Made by a program: the position numbers and the translations under genes
The notes under the pieces: generated by a model
What the model saw: only the letters and a program-made list of their open reading frames with translations
What the model was told of the DNA's origin: nothing
The model's database searches: none
Part shown: in pieces, positions 18,045 to 25,612 of the stretch
Layout: each line of letters opens with the position of its first letter
Position numbering within the stretch: the first letter of the stretch is position 1
Assembly (NCBI GenBank): GCA_903911905.1
Contig: CAIWFK010000877.1
Coordinates: 1 to 42,610, forward strand
From: an uncultured Myxococcales bacterium
Lineage (GTDB): Bacteria > Myxococcota > Myxococcia > Myxococcales > Myxococcaceae
Direction of reading: 5' to 3'
Length of the DNA stretch: 42,610 nt

Positions 18045-18158
18045 GCGTGACGCTCCCTGTGGGGGTGAACAGGCGCGCGACCCCGGCGCTTCCCCGGCCG
18101 CGAGGGTAGAGGCGAACGGGCGCAGGGCCAAGTGCTCGTGGCGGCGCTCCACCCGCAG

Positions 18159-18170
18159 CGTTTCGAAACG
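18159..18170. promoter_or_regulatory. 12-bp perfect palindrome upstream of aminotransferase
   Basis: CGTTTCGAAACG is a perfect 12-bp palindrome about 115 bases before the aminotransferase start, inside the 284-base non-coding gap 18045-18328. The gap has no other gene that I can support. A regulator operator is possible; no adjacent regulator is seen. Confidence 0.4.
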
Positions 18171-18183
18171 AACGTCATTGCAA

Positions 18184-18198
18184 CCTCGCCTGGCGAGG
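18184..18198. promoter_or_regulatory. 15-base palindrome, second site upstream of aminotransferase
   Basis: CCTCGCC and GGCGAGG form a perfect dyad around a single central T, 13 bases beyond the CGTTTCGAAACG palindrome. The symmetry with no loop favours a dimeric protein-binding site over an RNA hairpin. Confidence 0.35.
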
Positions 18199-18328
18199 AT
18201 CCAGTGACGCTCGATTTTCTTCCCAGACCAGACCGCGCGAACGAGATGGGCTGATGCACGTTCGGGCAGGGCCAACGCCCACCCCGTTCAGCTTCCCCTT
18301 TCGAGCCAGCAGCCGTCGGCCCCTCGAG

Positions 18329-18973
18329 TCAGGCCGGCTTGCCGCACTCGGCACAGAACTTCGCGCCCGCCGCGCGCTCGGCACCGCAGTCGGCACAGAA
18401 CGACTTCGCGGCCGCAGCGACCTTGGTGCCACACCCCACGCAGAACTTGGCGTTGGGAGGCAGCGCTGCCTGACACTTGCTGCACGTCGCGCCGGCGGCG
18501 CTCTGCTTGGCGGTCATGTCGAGCCCTTCGGTCTGGTCGCTCTTCCGGGCGCGCTCGTTGACCTGCTCGACCGCCGCATGGGCCTGGGCCGACGCCGCCG
18601 CTTCCTGGAGGTTGGGCGCGCACTCCTCGCACATGCCGCGCTCGGCGTTCCAGCACACCTCGGGGCAGACCCACTTGCCGCAGCGCGAGCACTGGTGGAA
18701 CTTGGGGCGAATCTCTTCGATGGCCTCCTTGAAGGCCGAGTCGTAGGCAGGGCCGCGCAGCAGGTCCTTCACCTGGCTGGCGCCCGACCCGACGCTCGAG
18801 AGCCCGCTGAAGAGGCTGCTCGCCGCGCGCAACACGCCGGCGGCCATGCCCAGGGTGCTGGCTTGCCAGGTCGACCGGTAGCCGTTGCCGCATTTGTCGC
18901 AGTGGAACTCGAACTGGTAGCCGGTGTCGTTCGAGTGGTCGGTGTGGTTGCGGGTGAAGGGCTGAGCAGTCAT
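18329..18973 (-). CDS. Multi-zinc-ribbon protein
   Basis: 214 residues with many Cys pairs. They are an N-terminal CDKC, a central block CSRCGKWVCPEVCW with CEEC, and two C-terminal zinc ribbons built from CSKC with FCVGCG and from CADCG with FCAECG. The last two match the double zinc ribbon (DZR) style. Between the first and second groups, residues 40-70 are Ala/Gly/Ser/Leu-rich and may be a helix-helix contact or weak membrane segment. The protein is probably cytoplasmic and may act as an adaptor. No catalytic motif is seen. It diverges from the phospholipase D-like gene with 49 bases between starts. Confidence 0.8.
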   Translation of the reverse strand: MTAQPFTRNHTDHSNDTGYQFEFHCDKCGNGYRSTWQASTLGMAAGVLRAASSLFSGLSSVGSGASQVKDLLRGPAYDSAFKEAIEEIRPKFHQCSRCGKWVCPEVCWNAERGMCEECAPNLQEAAASAQAHAAVEQVNERARKSDQTEGLDMTAKQSAAGATCSKCQAALPPNAKFCVGCGTKVAAAAKSFCADCGAERAAGAKFCAECGKPA

Positions 18974-19022
18974 GGGGCCCGCCAGTCTAGGGGCGGACGC
19001 CGGCTTGATCTATCGTCGCGTC

Positions 19023-20528
19023 ATGCCCCATCGCGTGACCCGAACCGGTACGAGCCCGCCCGTGCAGCCGCCCCCGGCGCCCGCCACCCCGAGCCCAGCG
19101 ACCGCGACGGCGACCGCCACCTCGACGACCCCGGCCAGCACCTTCACCGCGGCGACGACGACGCACGCCGCCACCGCCGGCGGCCCCACCGTCACCAACC
19201 CCACCCTCGCGCTCATCGACGGCGCGAAGACGCGGCTGTACCTGCGCGTGGCCAGCCTCGACGACAACGCGCTGCAGACTCACCTGGTCGATGCGGCCAA
19301 ACGAGGCGTCGACGTACACGTGGTGCTCACGCCGGCCGCCGAGCTGAACCCGGCCAGCACGCTGACCGTGCTGCGGCTGACCGACGACGGCGTCGACGTG
19401 GCGGTGAAGAAGACCTCGACGCTCGACGTGGGCACCGCCATCACCGATGGCGATGGGTGGCTGCCCGGCAAACCCGACCCGGTGGTGGGGCCTGGCGCGC
19501 CGGTGAAGACCTCGGCCACGAAGGTACTGACCTCGTTCCAGGCCGACCTGTCGACGGTGCGTCACGGAGCGACCAAGGCGGGGCTGCTCCAGCCCGAGAC
19601 GGTGCACCTGTACGAGCAGCCGGCCTCGACCGTGCAGCCGATTCTCAACGCGCTCAACTCGGCGAAGCGCAGCATCGACCTCGAAATCTACCAGGTCGGT
19701 GACCCCGACGTGACGGCGGCGCTGCTCGCGGCGGCCGGGCGCGGCGTGAAGGTGCGGGTGATGCTCGAGCCGAAGACGGTGGGCTCGAGCAACTTCGACG
19801 CCATCTCGAAGGTGCTCACCGCCTCAGGCATCGAGCTCAAGCCGACCCCGCCCCAGTTCGATTCGTCGCACAACGTCGACCACGCGAAGTTCCTGCTCAT
19901 CGACCACCAGGAGCTGCTGCTGGGAAGCGGCAACCTGGTGCGGTACGGCCTGGGCGGCAACGAGCTCGAGTCGGCGAACTCGCGCGACTTCTGGGTGGGC
20001 GACACCCGCGCGAAGAGCCTGACCGAGGCCCAGACGCTCTTCGAGGCCGACTGGTCGCGCACGCCCACCTCGACGGCCAGCTTCACCAACCTGGTGGTGA
20101 CGCCGGACAACGTTCGCTCGCGCGTGTACCAGGTCATCGACTCGGCGAAGACCACGCTGTGCGTCTACAACCAGTCGCTCGACGACCCGCAGTTGCTGCA
20201 GAAGCTGGTCGACGCGAAGAAGCGCGGGGTCGACGTGAAGGTGCTGCTGGGCGACCAGCCCATTGGGCACCTGGGGCCCAAGAACGCGCCGGCGGTGAAG
20301 GCGCTGCGGGCGGCGGGCATTCCCACCCAGTACCTGACCCGCAGCTACCTGCACGCCAAGGCCCTCATCACCGACTCGCAGGCCTTCTTCGGCTCGCAGA
20401 ACTTCACCGGGGGCGGGCTGGGCAACAACCGCGAGGTCGGCACGGTGCTCGACGATGCGGGCGTGCTCGCGGCGGCGAAGGCGCAGTTCGCGGAAGACTT
20501 CGCCGCGCCAGGCCCTCAACCGTCGTGA
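19023..20528 (+). CDS. Phospholipase D-like protein with two HKD motifs
   Basis: 501 residues from ATG 19023; the upstream in-frame codons lie in the short divergent promoter region. Residues 1-55 are a Pro/Thr/Ala-rich disordered tail. A PLD-like fold without HKD seems to occupy about 60-180. The active domains follow: HAKFLLID (His287) with LLGSGNL, and HAKALITD (His444) with FFGSQNFTGG. Both have the HxK(x)4D form expected of an active pair. Members include cardiolipin synthases and nucleases. There is no signal peptide or clear membrane helix, so it is probably a soluble phosphodiesterase or transferase. Its substrate is unknown. Confidence 0.88.
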   Translation: MPHRVTRTGTSPPVQPPPAPATPSPATATATATSTTPASTFTAATTTHAATAGGPTVTNPTLALIDGAKTRLYLRVASLDDNALQTHLVDAAKRGVDVHVVLTPAAELNPASTLTVLRLTDDGVDVAVKKTSTLDVGTAITDGDGWLPGKPDPVVGPGAPVKTSATKVLTSFQADLSTVRHGATKAGLLQPETVHLYEQPASTVQPILNALNSAKRSIDLEIYQVGDPDVTAALLAAAGRGVKVRVMLEPKTVGSSNFDAISKVLTASGIELKPTPPQFDSSHNVDHAKFLLIDHQELLLGSGNLVRYGLGGNELESANSRDFWVGDTRAKSLTEAQTLFEADWSRTPTSTASFTNLVVTPDNVRSRVYQVIDSAKTTLCVYNQSLDDPQLLQKLVDAKKRGVDVKVLLGDQPIGHLGPKNAPAVKALRAAGIPTQYLTRSYLHAKALITDSQAFFGSQNFTGGGLGNNREVGTVLDDAGVLAAAKAQFAEDFAAPGPQPS

Positions 20529-20538
20529 CGTCAGCGCG

Positions 20539-20769
20539 TCACGGACCCACCACCGGTACCGACGCGTCGGTGGCGCAGGTGACGACGACCTCGACCGTCG
20601 CGGCACTCGACGCCCGCGCCGCCGTGCAGGCCTGGCCAGGCAACGTGACGGTGCCCCGGGCGCCATCGCTCCACGCCCAGCCATTCACCGCGTCGGCGGC
20701 CACCGCCACGCCGTCGAGCATGAGGGTCGACGCGCCGACGAACACGCCCTGGGTCGATGGACGAAGACC
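20539..20769 (-). pseudogene. Relic C-terminal tail resembling VWA-type lipoproteins
   Basis: Directly after the stop of the lipoprotein gene at 20770, and in the same frame, about 76 open codons continue to a new stop. They include LMLDGVAVAADAVNGWAW and TVTLPGQACTA, ending near VEVVVTC. This order (LDG, NGW, TVTxxGxxC, VxVxxxC) is familiar as the end of myxobacterial VWA-domain lipoproteins. It has no start with a ribosome site of its own. I read it as the surviving tail of a lost gene or as a tail cut off by a new stop codon. Confidence 0.4.
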
Positions 20770-21822
20770 TCAGCGACCGGCCAGATGGTACTGCACCACT
20801 CGGGGCACCTCGCCCGCCGAGGCCCCCGCAGCGAAGAGCGAAGTCGCGGTGAGCAGCAGCGAACCGGTGGCCATCGGCACCCCATTCACGCTCGCCTCGG
20901 TGGTGCCGTCGCTTCGAAACCGCCACACCGTTCCACCCGCGGCGCCGCCGGCGAGCCAGGCCTCGTCGCCGCTGGCCAGGGCCATCGCGCCCACGCAGGT
21001 GCCGGCATCGAAGTCGGCCACGCCTCCATCGGGAAAGAGAATGGCCACCTCACCGACGGTGCCCTCGCACGACGCGGCCCACACCCGGTCGTCGCGCTGC
21101 CTCAGCAGGAAGCTCGTGGACAGGCTCGCCGCGCCCGCCAGCCGATGCACCTCGAGCCCGTCGCGCACGATGGCGCCGAACTGGGTCACCACGTACAGCC
21201 CGCCGTCGCTCAACCTGGCGGCGTCGACCCACTGGCCGCCGTCGTTGCTGCTGGCGACGACCCCCGCGGTGCCGGCGCACACCAGCGAAAAGGTGCCGAA
21301 GTTGCCCGTCAGCAGCGCGCCGCGGTCGTCGACGTCGACGCCGGTCCAGAAGACCGCCGTGCCGCAGGGCGTGAGCGTCGAACCGCCGTCCACCACGTGG
21401 TCGACCCGGTCTCCCACCACCCAGAAGTCGTCGGTGCTGCCGGCGATGGCCCAGACGTACCCGGCGTCGAGCTCGAGATCGGCCTCGACCCCGAACGTGC
21501 GGCGGTGGAGTCGCGTTCTGGCCGTGCCCGTCGAGACGTCGAGCAACACGGTGAAGAGGTCGGGGGTCTCGGGCGTGCTGGCATTGGCCAACAAGCCCGT
21601 CGCGCGCCCGCCGCCGCCGTCTGGCTGGTCGACGATGGCCACCACGCACAGGCTGGCGTCGCAGGGCCCCGCGTCGGGCGGCGAACCCGCGTCGATTCCA
21701 CCATCGAGCTCGACGACCGGGTCGCCCGAGTCCACCGCGCCGGCGTCGGCACCGCCGCGCGGTGCGCTGCACGCGCCGAGGGTCAGGCTCGCCAGGAGCA
21801 CCGCGCTCCTCGCACGCCTCAT
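20770..21822 (-). CDS. Lipoprotein with propeller-like repeats
   Basis: 350 residues. The signal MRRARSAVLLASLTLGAC gives lipobox LGAC (Cys18), followed by an Asp/Gly/Pro-rich linker. The mature protein is a series of short beta-rich repeats with WVVGD, VFWTGVDVDDRGALLTG, WVDAARLSDGGLYVV, RVWAASCEG and AWLAGGAAGGTVWRF. These look like blades of a beta-propeller such as those of photosystem-stability or YncE-like proteins. Several Cys residues suggest disulfides. Its ATG overlaps the stop of the APC transporter gene as ATGA, so the two are translationally coupled. Function unknown. The same frame continues after its stop (see 20539-20769). Confidence 0.8.
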   Translation of the reverse strand: MRRARSAVLLASLTLGACSAPRGGADAGAVDSGDPVVELDGGIDAGSPPDAGPCDASLCVVAIVDQPDGGGGRATGLLANASTPETPDLFTVLLDVSTGTARTRLHRRTFGVEADLELDAGYVWAIAGSTDDFWVVGDRVDHVVDGGSTLTPCGTAVFWTGVDVDDRGALLTGNFGTFSLVCAGTAGVVASSNDGGQWVDAARLSDGGLYVVTQFGAIVRDGLEVHRLAGAASLSTSFLLRQRDDRVWAASCEGTVGEVAILFPDGGVADFDAGTCVGAMALASGDEAWLAGGAAGGTVWRFRSDGTTEASVNGVPMATGSLLLTATSLFAAGASAGEVPRVVQYHLAGR

Positions 21823-23228
21823 CGACCACCCCCGCCCACGCCCAGGCTCGCCGGGCCCTTGAAGCGGGTGCGCACGCCCCCGAACCAGGCCACCACCAGC
21901 ACCACGCCCGTCCCCGCGAAGGCCAGGCCGGCCAGCTCGTTGGGTGGCAGCGAGAGCAACACCAGCATGAAGGCCACCCAGGCCACGGCGACCACGTTGA
22001 CCACCGCGCCGAAGCGGCCCAGCGACCAGGGCCCGGTGCGCGGCCAGCCGCGACGTCGAGCCAGCAGCGCGAAGAAGACTGGCACCACGTAGCTGGCGTA
22101 GAGCGCGATGGTCGAGAGCGCCGCCATCACCGAATACACACTGGTCGCCACCGAGATGAGCATGGCCATGGCGATGCTGACCCACACCGCCACCGCCGGC
22201 GTCTGGAAGCGCGGCGAGACCCGCGCCAGGTGCTTCGAGAACGGCAACCCGCCGTCGCGCGCGAAGGCGTAGAGCATGCGCGAGTTGCTGGTCACGCTCG
22301 ACAGCCCGCAGAACCACATCGCGGCGATGGTCACCAGCACCAGCCACCTGCCCGCGCGCGGCAGCGCCTGCTCGAGAATGAAGGCAAACGAGCCCGAGCC
22401 CTTCGCCACCGCCGCGTCGAGCTCGCCAATGGCCAGGGTCACCGCCAGCAGCATCACCCAGCCCGCCACCGCACTGGCGACGACCGCCGTCATGATGCCC
22501 CGGGGCGCGTTGGTCGCCGCGTCCTTCGTCTCTTCGCTGGCGTGCGCCGAGGCGTCGTAGCCGGTGAAGGTCCACCCCGCCTGCAGCAGCGCCACGAAGA
22601 AGCCGTAGAGCGGCGTGCTGCCTTCGTGGGTGTGCGAGGTGAAGAGGAAGCTGACCGGCTGCATCGGCGCGAAGAAGCCGACCGCGCCCACCAGCAGCAC
22701 CACCCCCGCCACGTGGTACCAGGCCGAGACCATGTTGAGCGCCGAGACGATGCGCACGCCGACGTGGTTGAGCACGCCGTGGCTGAAGAGGATGACGGTG
22801 AACACCGCGAGCGTGTGCGGGCGGTCGGCCGTCAGCTTGAGCAGGCCCACCACGAACTCGGCCAGCCCGTAGTCGATGGTGCAGGTGATGGCGAACTGGC
22901 CCAGGGTGTTGAACCACGCGGTGGCCCAGCCCGCCCCCGTGCCCCCGAGGATGGAAGCCCAGTGGTAGAGCGCGCCCGCGGTGGGGAACGCGCTCGCCAG
23001 CTCGGCCAGCGACATCGCCACGAAGAGCGTGAAGAAGGAGACCAGCGGCCAGCCCACCGTCATCACCAGCGGGCCGCCCCAGTCGAGCCCGTGCGCGTAG
23101 AGCGTGACCGCGCCGGTGAGAATCGAGATGACCGAGAACGAGAGCGCGAAGTTCTGGAACGCGCCCATGTCGCGCAGCAGTTCCTGCTGGTACCCCATCG
23201 ACTCGAGGTCGCTCTTCGGCTCAGCCAC
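21819..23228 (-). CDS. APC-family amino acid/amine permease
   Basis: 469 residues with about twelve membrane segments. The start FQNFALSFSVISILTG and the loop FPTAGALYHWASILGG are the typical TM1 and TM2-3 features of the amino acid/GABA permease branch of the APC superfamily. GYDASAHASEETKDAATNAPRGI is the conserved helix 6-7 motif. It should move an amino acid or amine across the inner membrane with a cation. The start is a GTG overlapping the glycosylase stop by 8 bases, and its own stop overlaps the propeller lipoprotein start. The glycosylase, permease and lipoprotein are therefore coupled despite unrelated roles. The substrate is not predictable. Confidence 0.92.
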   Translation of the reverse strand: MAEPKSDLESMGYQQELLRDMGAFQNFALSFSVISILTGAVTLYAHGLDWGGPLVMTVGWPLVSFFTLFVAMSLAELASAFPTAGALYHWASILGGTGAGWATAWFNTLGQFAITCTIDYGLAEFVVGLLKLTADRPHTLAVFTVILFSHGVLNHVGVRIVSALNMVSAWYHVAGVVLLVGAVGFFAPMQPVSFLFTSHTHEGSTPLYGFFVALLQAGWTFTGYDASAHASEETKDAATNAPRGIMTAVVASAVAGWVMLLAVTLAIGELDAAVAKGSGSFAFILEQALPRAGRWLVLVTIAAMWFCGLSSVTSNSRMLYAFARDGGLPFSKHLARVSPRFQTPAVAVWVSIAMAMLISVATSVYSVMAALSTIALYASYVVPVFFALLARRRGWPRTGPWSLGRFGAVVNVVAVAWVAFMLVLLSLPPNELAGLAFAGTGVVLVVAWFGGVRTRFKGPASLGVGGGGR

Positions 23229-23850
23229 CGTCGGTCACCCGCCAGAGGTACCAGGCCGCCACCGAGCGGTACGGCGCCCACTTCTCGCCGTAGGTGGCGA
23301 GCGCCTTCTTGGTGACCATCTCCTGTTCACCGATGAGTAGCGTGAAGCCCTTACGCACGCCGAAGTCGTCCACCGGCAGCACGTCGAGCCGGCCCAGGCG
23401 GAACATGAGCATCATCTCGACCGTCCACTGGCCGATGCCGCGCACCTGGGTCAGCCGCTCGATGATCTCGGCCTCGGGCATCTTGTGCAGCGCGCGCGCG
23501 GTGGGCACCGTGCCGTCGAGCGTCTTGGCGGCGAGGTCGCGAATGGCCAACGACTTGGCGGTGGACAGGCCGCACGCGCGCATCGAGGGCAGGCGCGCCT
23601 TCGCCATCGTCGCCGCGTCGGGCCAGTCGCCGCCGGCGAAGCGGTCCTTCACCCGCTGAACGATGGTCTGCGCGGCCTTGCCGTTGAGCTGCTGGTGGGC
23701 GATGGAATTGAGCAGCGCCGAGAAGGGCTCGAAGCGGGCCGACTTCGTCAGTTGGCAGGGGCCGACGCGGGTGATGACCTTGCCCAGTCTGGGGTCGACG
23801 CGCTTCACGTGGCGCTCGGCTTCGCGGAGAGAATCGTCGAACGCGGTCAT
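23221..23850 (-). CDS. HhH-GPD DNA-3-methyladenine glycosylase, AlkA type
   Basis: 209 residues from ATG 23850. The protein fits the HhH-GPD superfamily: FSALLNSIAHQQLNGKAA is the conserved substrate-pocket helix, VRGIGQWTVEMMLMF is the helix-hairpin-helix, and PVDDFGVRKG carries the catalytic Asp. It removes alkylated purines such as 3-methyladenine from DNA to begin base-excision repair. It lacks the N-terminal regulatory or extra domain found in E. coli AlkA and Ada fusions, and it has no iron-sulfur Cys cluster of the MutY/Nth type. It lies 41 bases after the HAD gene on the same strand. Confidence 0.93.
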   Translation of the reverse strand: MTAFDDSLREAERHVKRVDPRLGKVITRVGPCQLTKSARFEPFSALLNSIAHQQLNGKAAQTIVQRVKDRFAGGDWPDAATMAKARLPSMRACGLSTAKSLAIRDLAAKTLDGTVPTARALHKMPEAEIIERLTQVRGIGQWTVEMMLMFRLGRLDVLPVDDFGVRKGFTLLIGEQEMVTKKALATYGEKWAPYRSVAAWYLWRVTDGG

Positions 23851-23891
23851 GGGGGCCCGAGACTGGCCGGGAACGGGGGGCCGAGTCGACT

Positions 23892-24713
23892 TCAAAGGTG
23901 CGGAGCGCGGCCCAGCAGCTTCTGCACCACCTCGGCCACCCCACCGCCCGTCGCCGAGGTCGCGGTCAGCACGTGCCTGGCGTGCGCCTTCACCTCGTCC
24001 AACGCCTGCCCCATGGCGAACGAGTGCCCCGCCCACTTCAGCATCGGCACGTCGTTGTGCCAGTCGCCGATGACCGCCACGTCGGCCTGGGCCACGCCCA
24101 GTTGCCGAGCCAGATGCGCGACGCCCGTGCCCTTGTCGACGGCACGCGGGGTCAGCTTGAGCGCCCAGTCGCCCTTCGCCAGGCCGAAGACCAGGGTCTC
24201 GAGGTTGGGGCAGTGCTGATGCACCTGTTCCCGCGCGCGGTCGATGGCCTGCTGCGGCCCGAATGCGATGAGCCCGAGCGTGTGCGGGCCGATGGCCGGG
24301 CTGCCCAGCAAGCGGGCCTGCGCGGTGAGGTTCGACGACCAGCCCGACGCGTAGCGGGCGTGCTCAGTGGCCCTGGCGTCGTAGTGAATCTCGTCGTCGA
24401 GCATGGTGAAGGCGCCCAGGCCCTGGGCCTCGGCCACCCTTGCCGCGTGGGTCACCTCGGCCAGGGGCAGGGGCGAGCGCACCAGCACCTCACCGCTGGT
24501 GTGGGCCACCAGGCCGCCGTCGGCGCAGACCAGTGGCCCGACGAGCCCCACGTCCTTCGCGACCCGCACTGCGCTGCCCAGCAGCCGCCCGGTGACGATG
24601 GTCACCACCACCCCGGCCTGTTGCGCGCGGATGATGGCCTGGCGGTCTTCGGGCGCGACCGTCTGATCGGGGCGCAACAACGTTCCGTCCAGGTCAAGCC
24701 CCAGCAGCTTCAT
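23892..24713 (-). CDS. Cof-type HAD hydrolase
   Basis: 273 residues from ATG 24713. The four HAD motifs are present: nucleophile LDLDGTLL (motif I), TIVTGR (motif II), Lys in the ADGGLVA/LKLTPRAVDKGTG region (motif III) and VIGDWHNDVPML (motif IV). The large cap between motifs II and III marks the Cof/C2B subgroup. That subgroup dephosphorylates small cytosolic metabolites such as sugar phosphates or nucleotides. In motif IV the usual GDxxND has a Trp-His pair. It diverges from the first receiver gene with only 63 bases between starts, and may be cotranscribed with the glycosylase gene downstream. Confidence 0.9.
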   Translation of the reverse strand: MKLLGLDLDGTLLRPDQTVAPEDRQAIIRAQQAGVVVTIVTGRLLGSAVRVAKDVGLVGPLVCADGGLVAHTSGEVLVRSPLPLAEVTHAARVAEAQGLGAFTMLDDEIHYDARATEHARYASGWSSNLTAQARLLGSPAIGPHTLGLIAFGPQQAIDRAREQVHQHCPNLETLVFGLAKGDWALKLTPRAVDKGTGVAHLARQLGVAQADVAVIGDWHNDVPMLKWAGHSFAMGQALDEVKAHARHVLTATSATGGGVAEVVQKLLGRAPHL

Positions 24714-24776
24714 GAAACGGTGGCTACGTGGGAAAGCGACCGCGATCGAGCCCTTTCGACTATGCTGGTCGCCGCA

Positions 24777-25166
24777 ATGGCCGCAGTTCCTCCAAGTCGC
24801 ATTCTGGTCATCGACGACGATCGCTCGGCGCGCATGCTGCTCGAACGCGTGCTGGTCAAGCGTGGCCACACCGTCTCGCTGGTCGACACCGCCGAGGAAG
24901 GGCTGACCCTGCTCTCGGCCGGCGGGTATGACCTGCTCATCACCGACAAGAACCTGCCAGGCATCGACGGGCTCGAGGTGCTGCGCCGCGCCCGCGAGAA
25001 GAACCCCGCGCTGCAGGCCGTGCTGATGACCGGCTTCCCCACCGAGGCCACCCGCAGCCATGCCGCCGACCTGGGCGTCTATTCCTACGTCACCAAGCCC
25101 TTCGGGGTGCACGACATCACCGACATCTGCGAGAAGGCGCTCGCGGCGAAGGTGGCCGTTCCGTGA
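24777..25166 (+). CDS. Single-domain response regulator 1
   Basis: 129 residues from ATG 24777; an in-frame ATG at 24762 is an alternative and neither has a good ribosome site. It is a receiver domain alone: acidic cluster VIDDD, phospho-acceptor Asp57 in LLITDKNLPGIDG, Thr in LMTG, and Lys107 in YVTKPFG. With no output domain it should act like CheY/Spo0F, by protein contact or as a relay step. Its stop overlaps the GTG of the next receiver as GTGA. It opens a five-gene coupled run that ends with a sensor kinase, so that kinase is the likely phosphate donor (inference). Confidence 0.92.
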   Translation: MAAVPPSRILVIDDDRSARMLLERVLVKRGHTVSLVDTAEEGLTLLSAGGYDLLITDKNLPGIDGLEVLRRAREKNPALQAVLMTGFPTEATRSHAADLGVYSYVTKPFGVHDITDICEKALAAKVAVP

Positions 25167-25609
25167 AGGTGCTCGTCATCGACGACGAGCGAGAGGTCTG
25201 TGACCTGGTCGGCCGGGTGTTGCTGCGCGCGGGCTTCGACGTGGTGACGGCGCCTGCGGGCGAGGTGGGCCTCGGGCTGCTGCAGGACGGTGGCTTTTCG
25301 TGCGTGGTGGTCGACAAGCTCATGCCGGGCCTCGGCGGCCTCGAGGTGATGGCCGAGGTGCGCCGCGCCTGGCCCACCCTGCCGGTGGTGCTGATGACCG
25401 CCCACCCGCAGCCCTTCCAGCTTGGCGACGCGCAGCCCGACGTGGTGCTGCTCAAGCCCTTTCCCACGCTCGATGCGGTCACCGACGCGGTCAGCGTCGC
25501 GCTCGAGAACGCGCGCACTGGCACGCCCCTCGAAGCGCTGCGCGACCGGGTGGTGGCGGTGGTCACCGACATCGCCCCCGGGCTCAAGCGCCGCGGTGAA
25601 CAGGACTGA
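25163..25609 (+). CDS. Single-domain response regulator 2
   Basis: 148 residues from GTG 25163. A receiver domain has VLVIDDER, phospho-acceptor Asp51 in CVVVDKLMPGLGG, LMTA, and Lys98 in VLLKPF. The region between the Thr and Lys is shorter than in its neighbour. A 45-residue helical tail follows (ALENARTGTPLEALRDRVV) with no DNA-binding motif. It shares the DK-x-(L/M)PG phospho-site with the first receiver, which suggests duplication. It overlaps that gene by 4 bases and ends 3 bases before the FecR gene. Output is probably by protein contact. Confidence 0.9.
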   Translation: MKVLVIDDEREVCDLVGRVLLRAGFDVVTAPAGEVGLGLLQDGGFSCVVVDKLMPGLGGLEVMAEVRRAWPTLPVVLMTAHPQPFQLGDAQPDVVLLKPFPTLDAVTDAVSVALENARTGTPLEALRDRVVAVVTDIAPGLKRRGEQD

Positions 25610-25612
25610 CGC

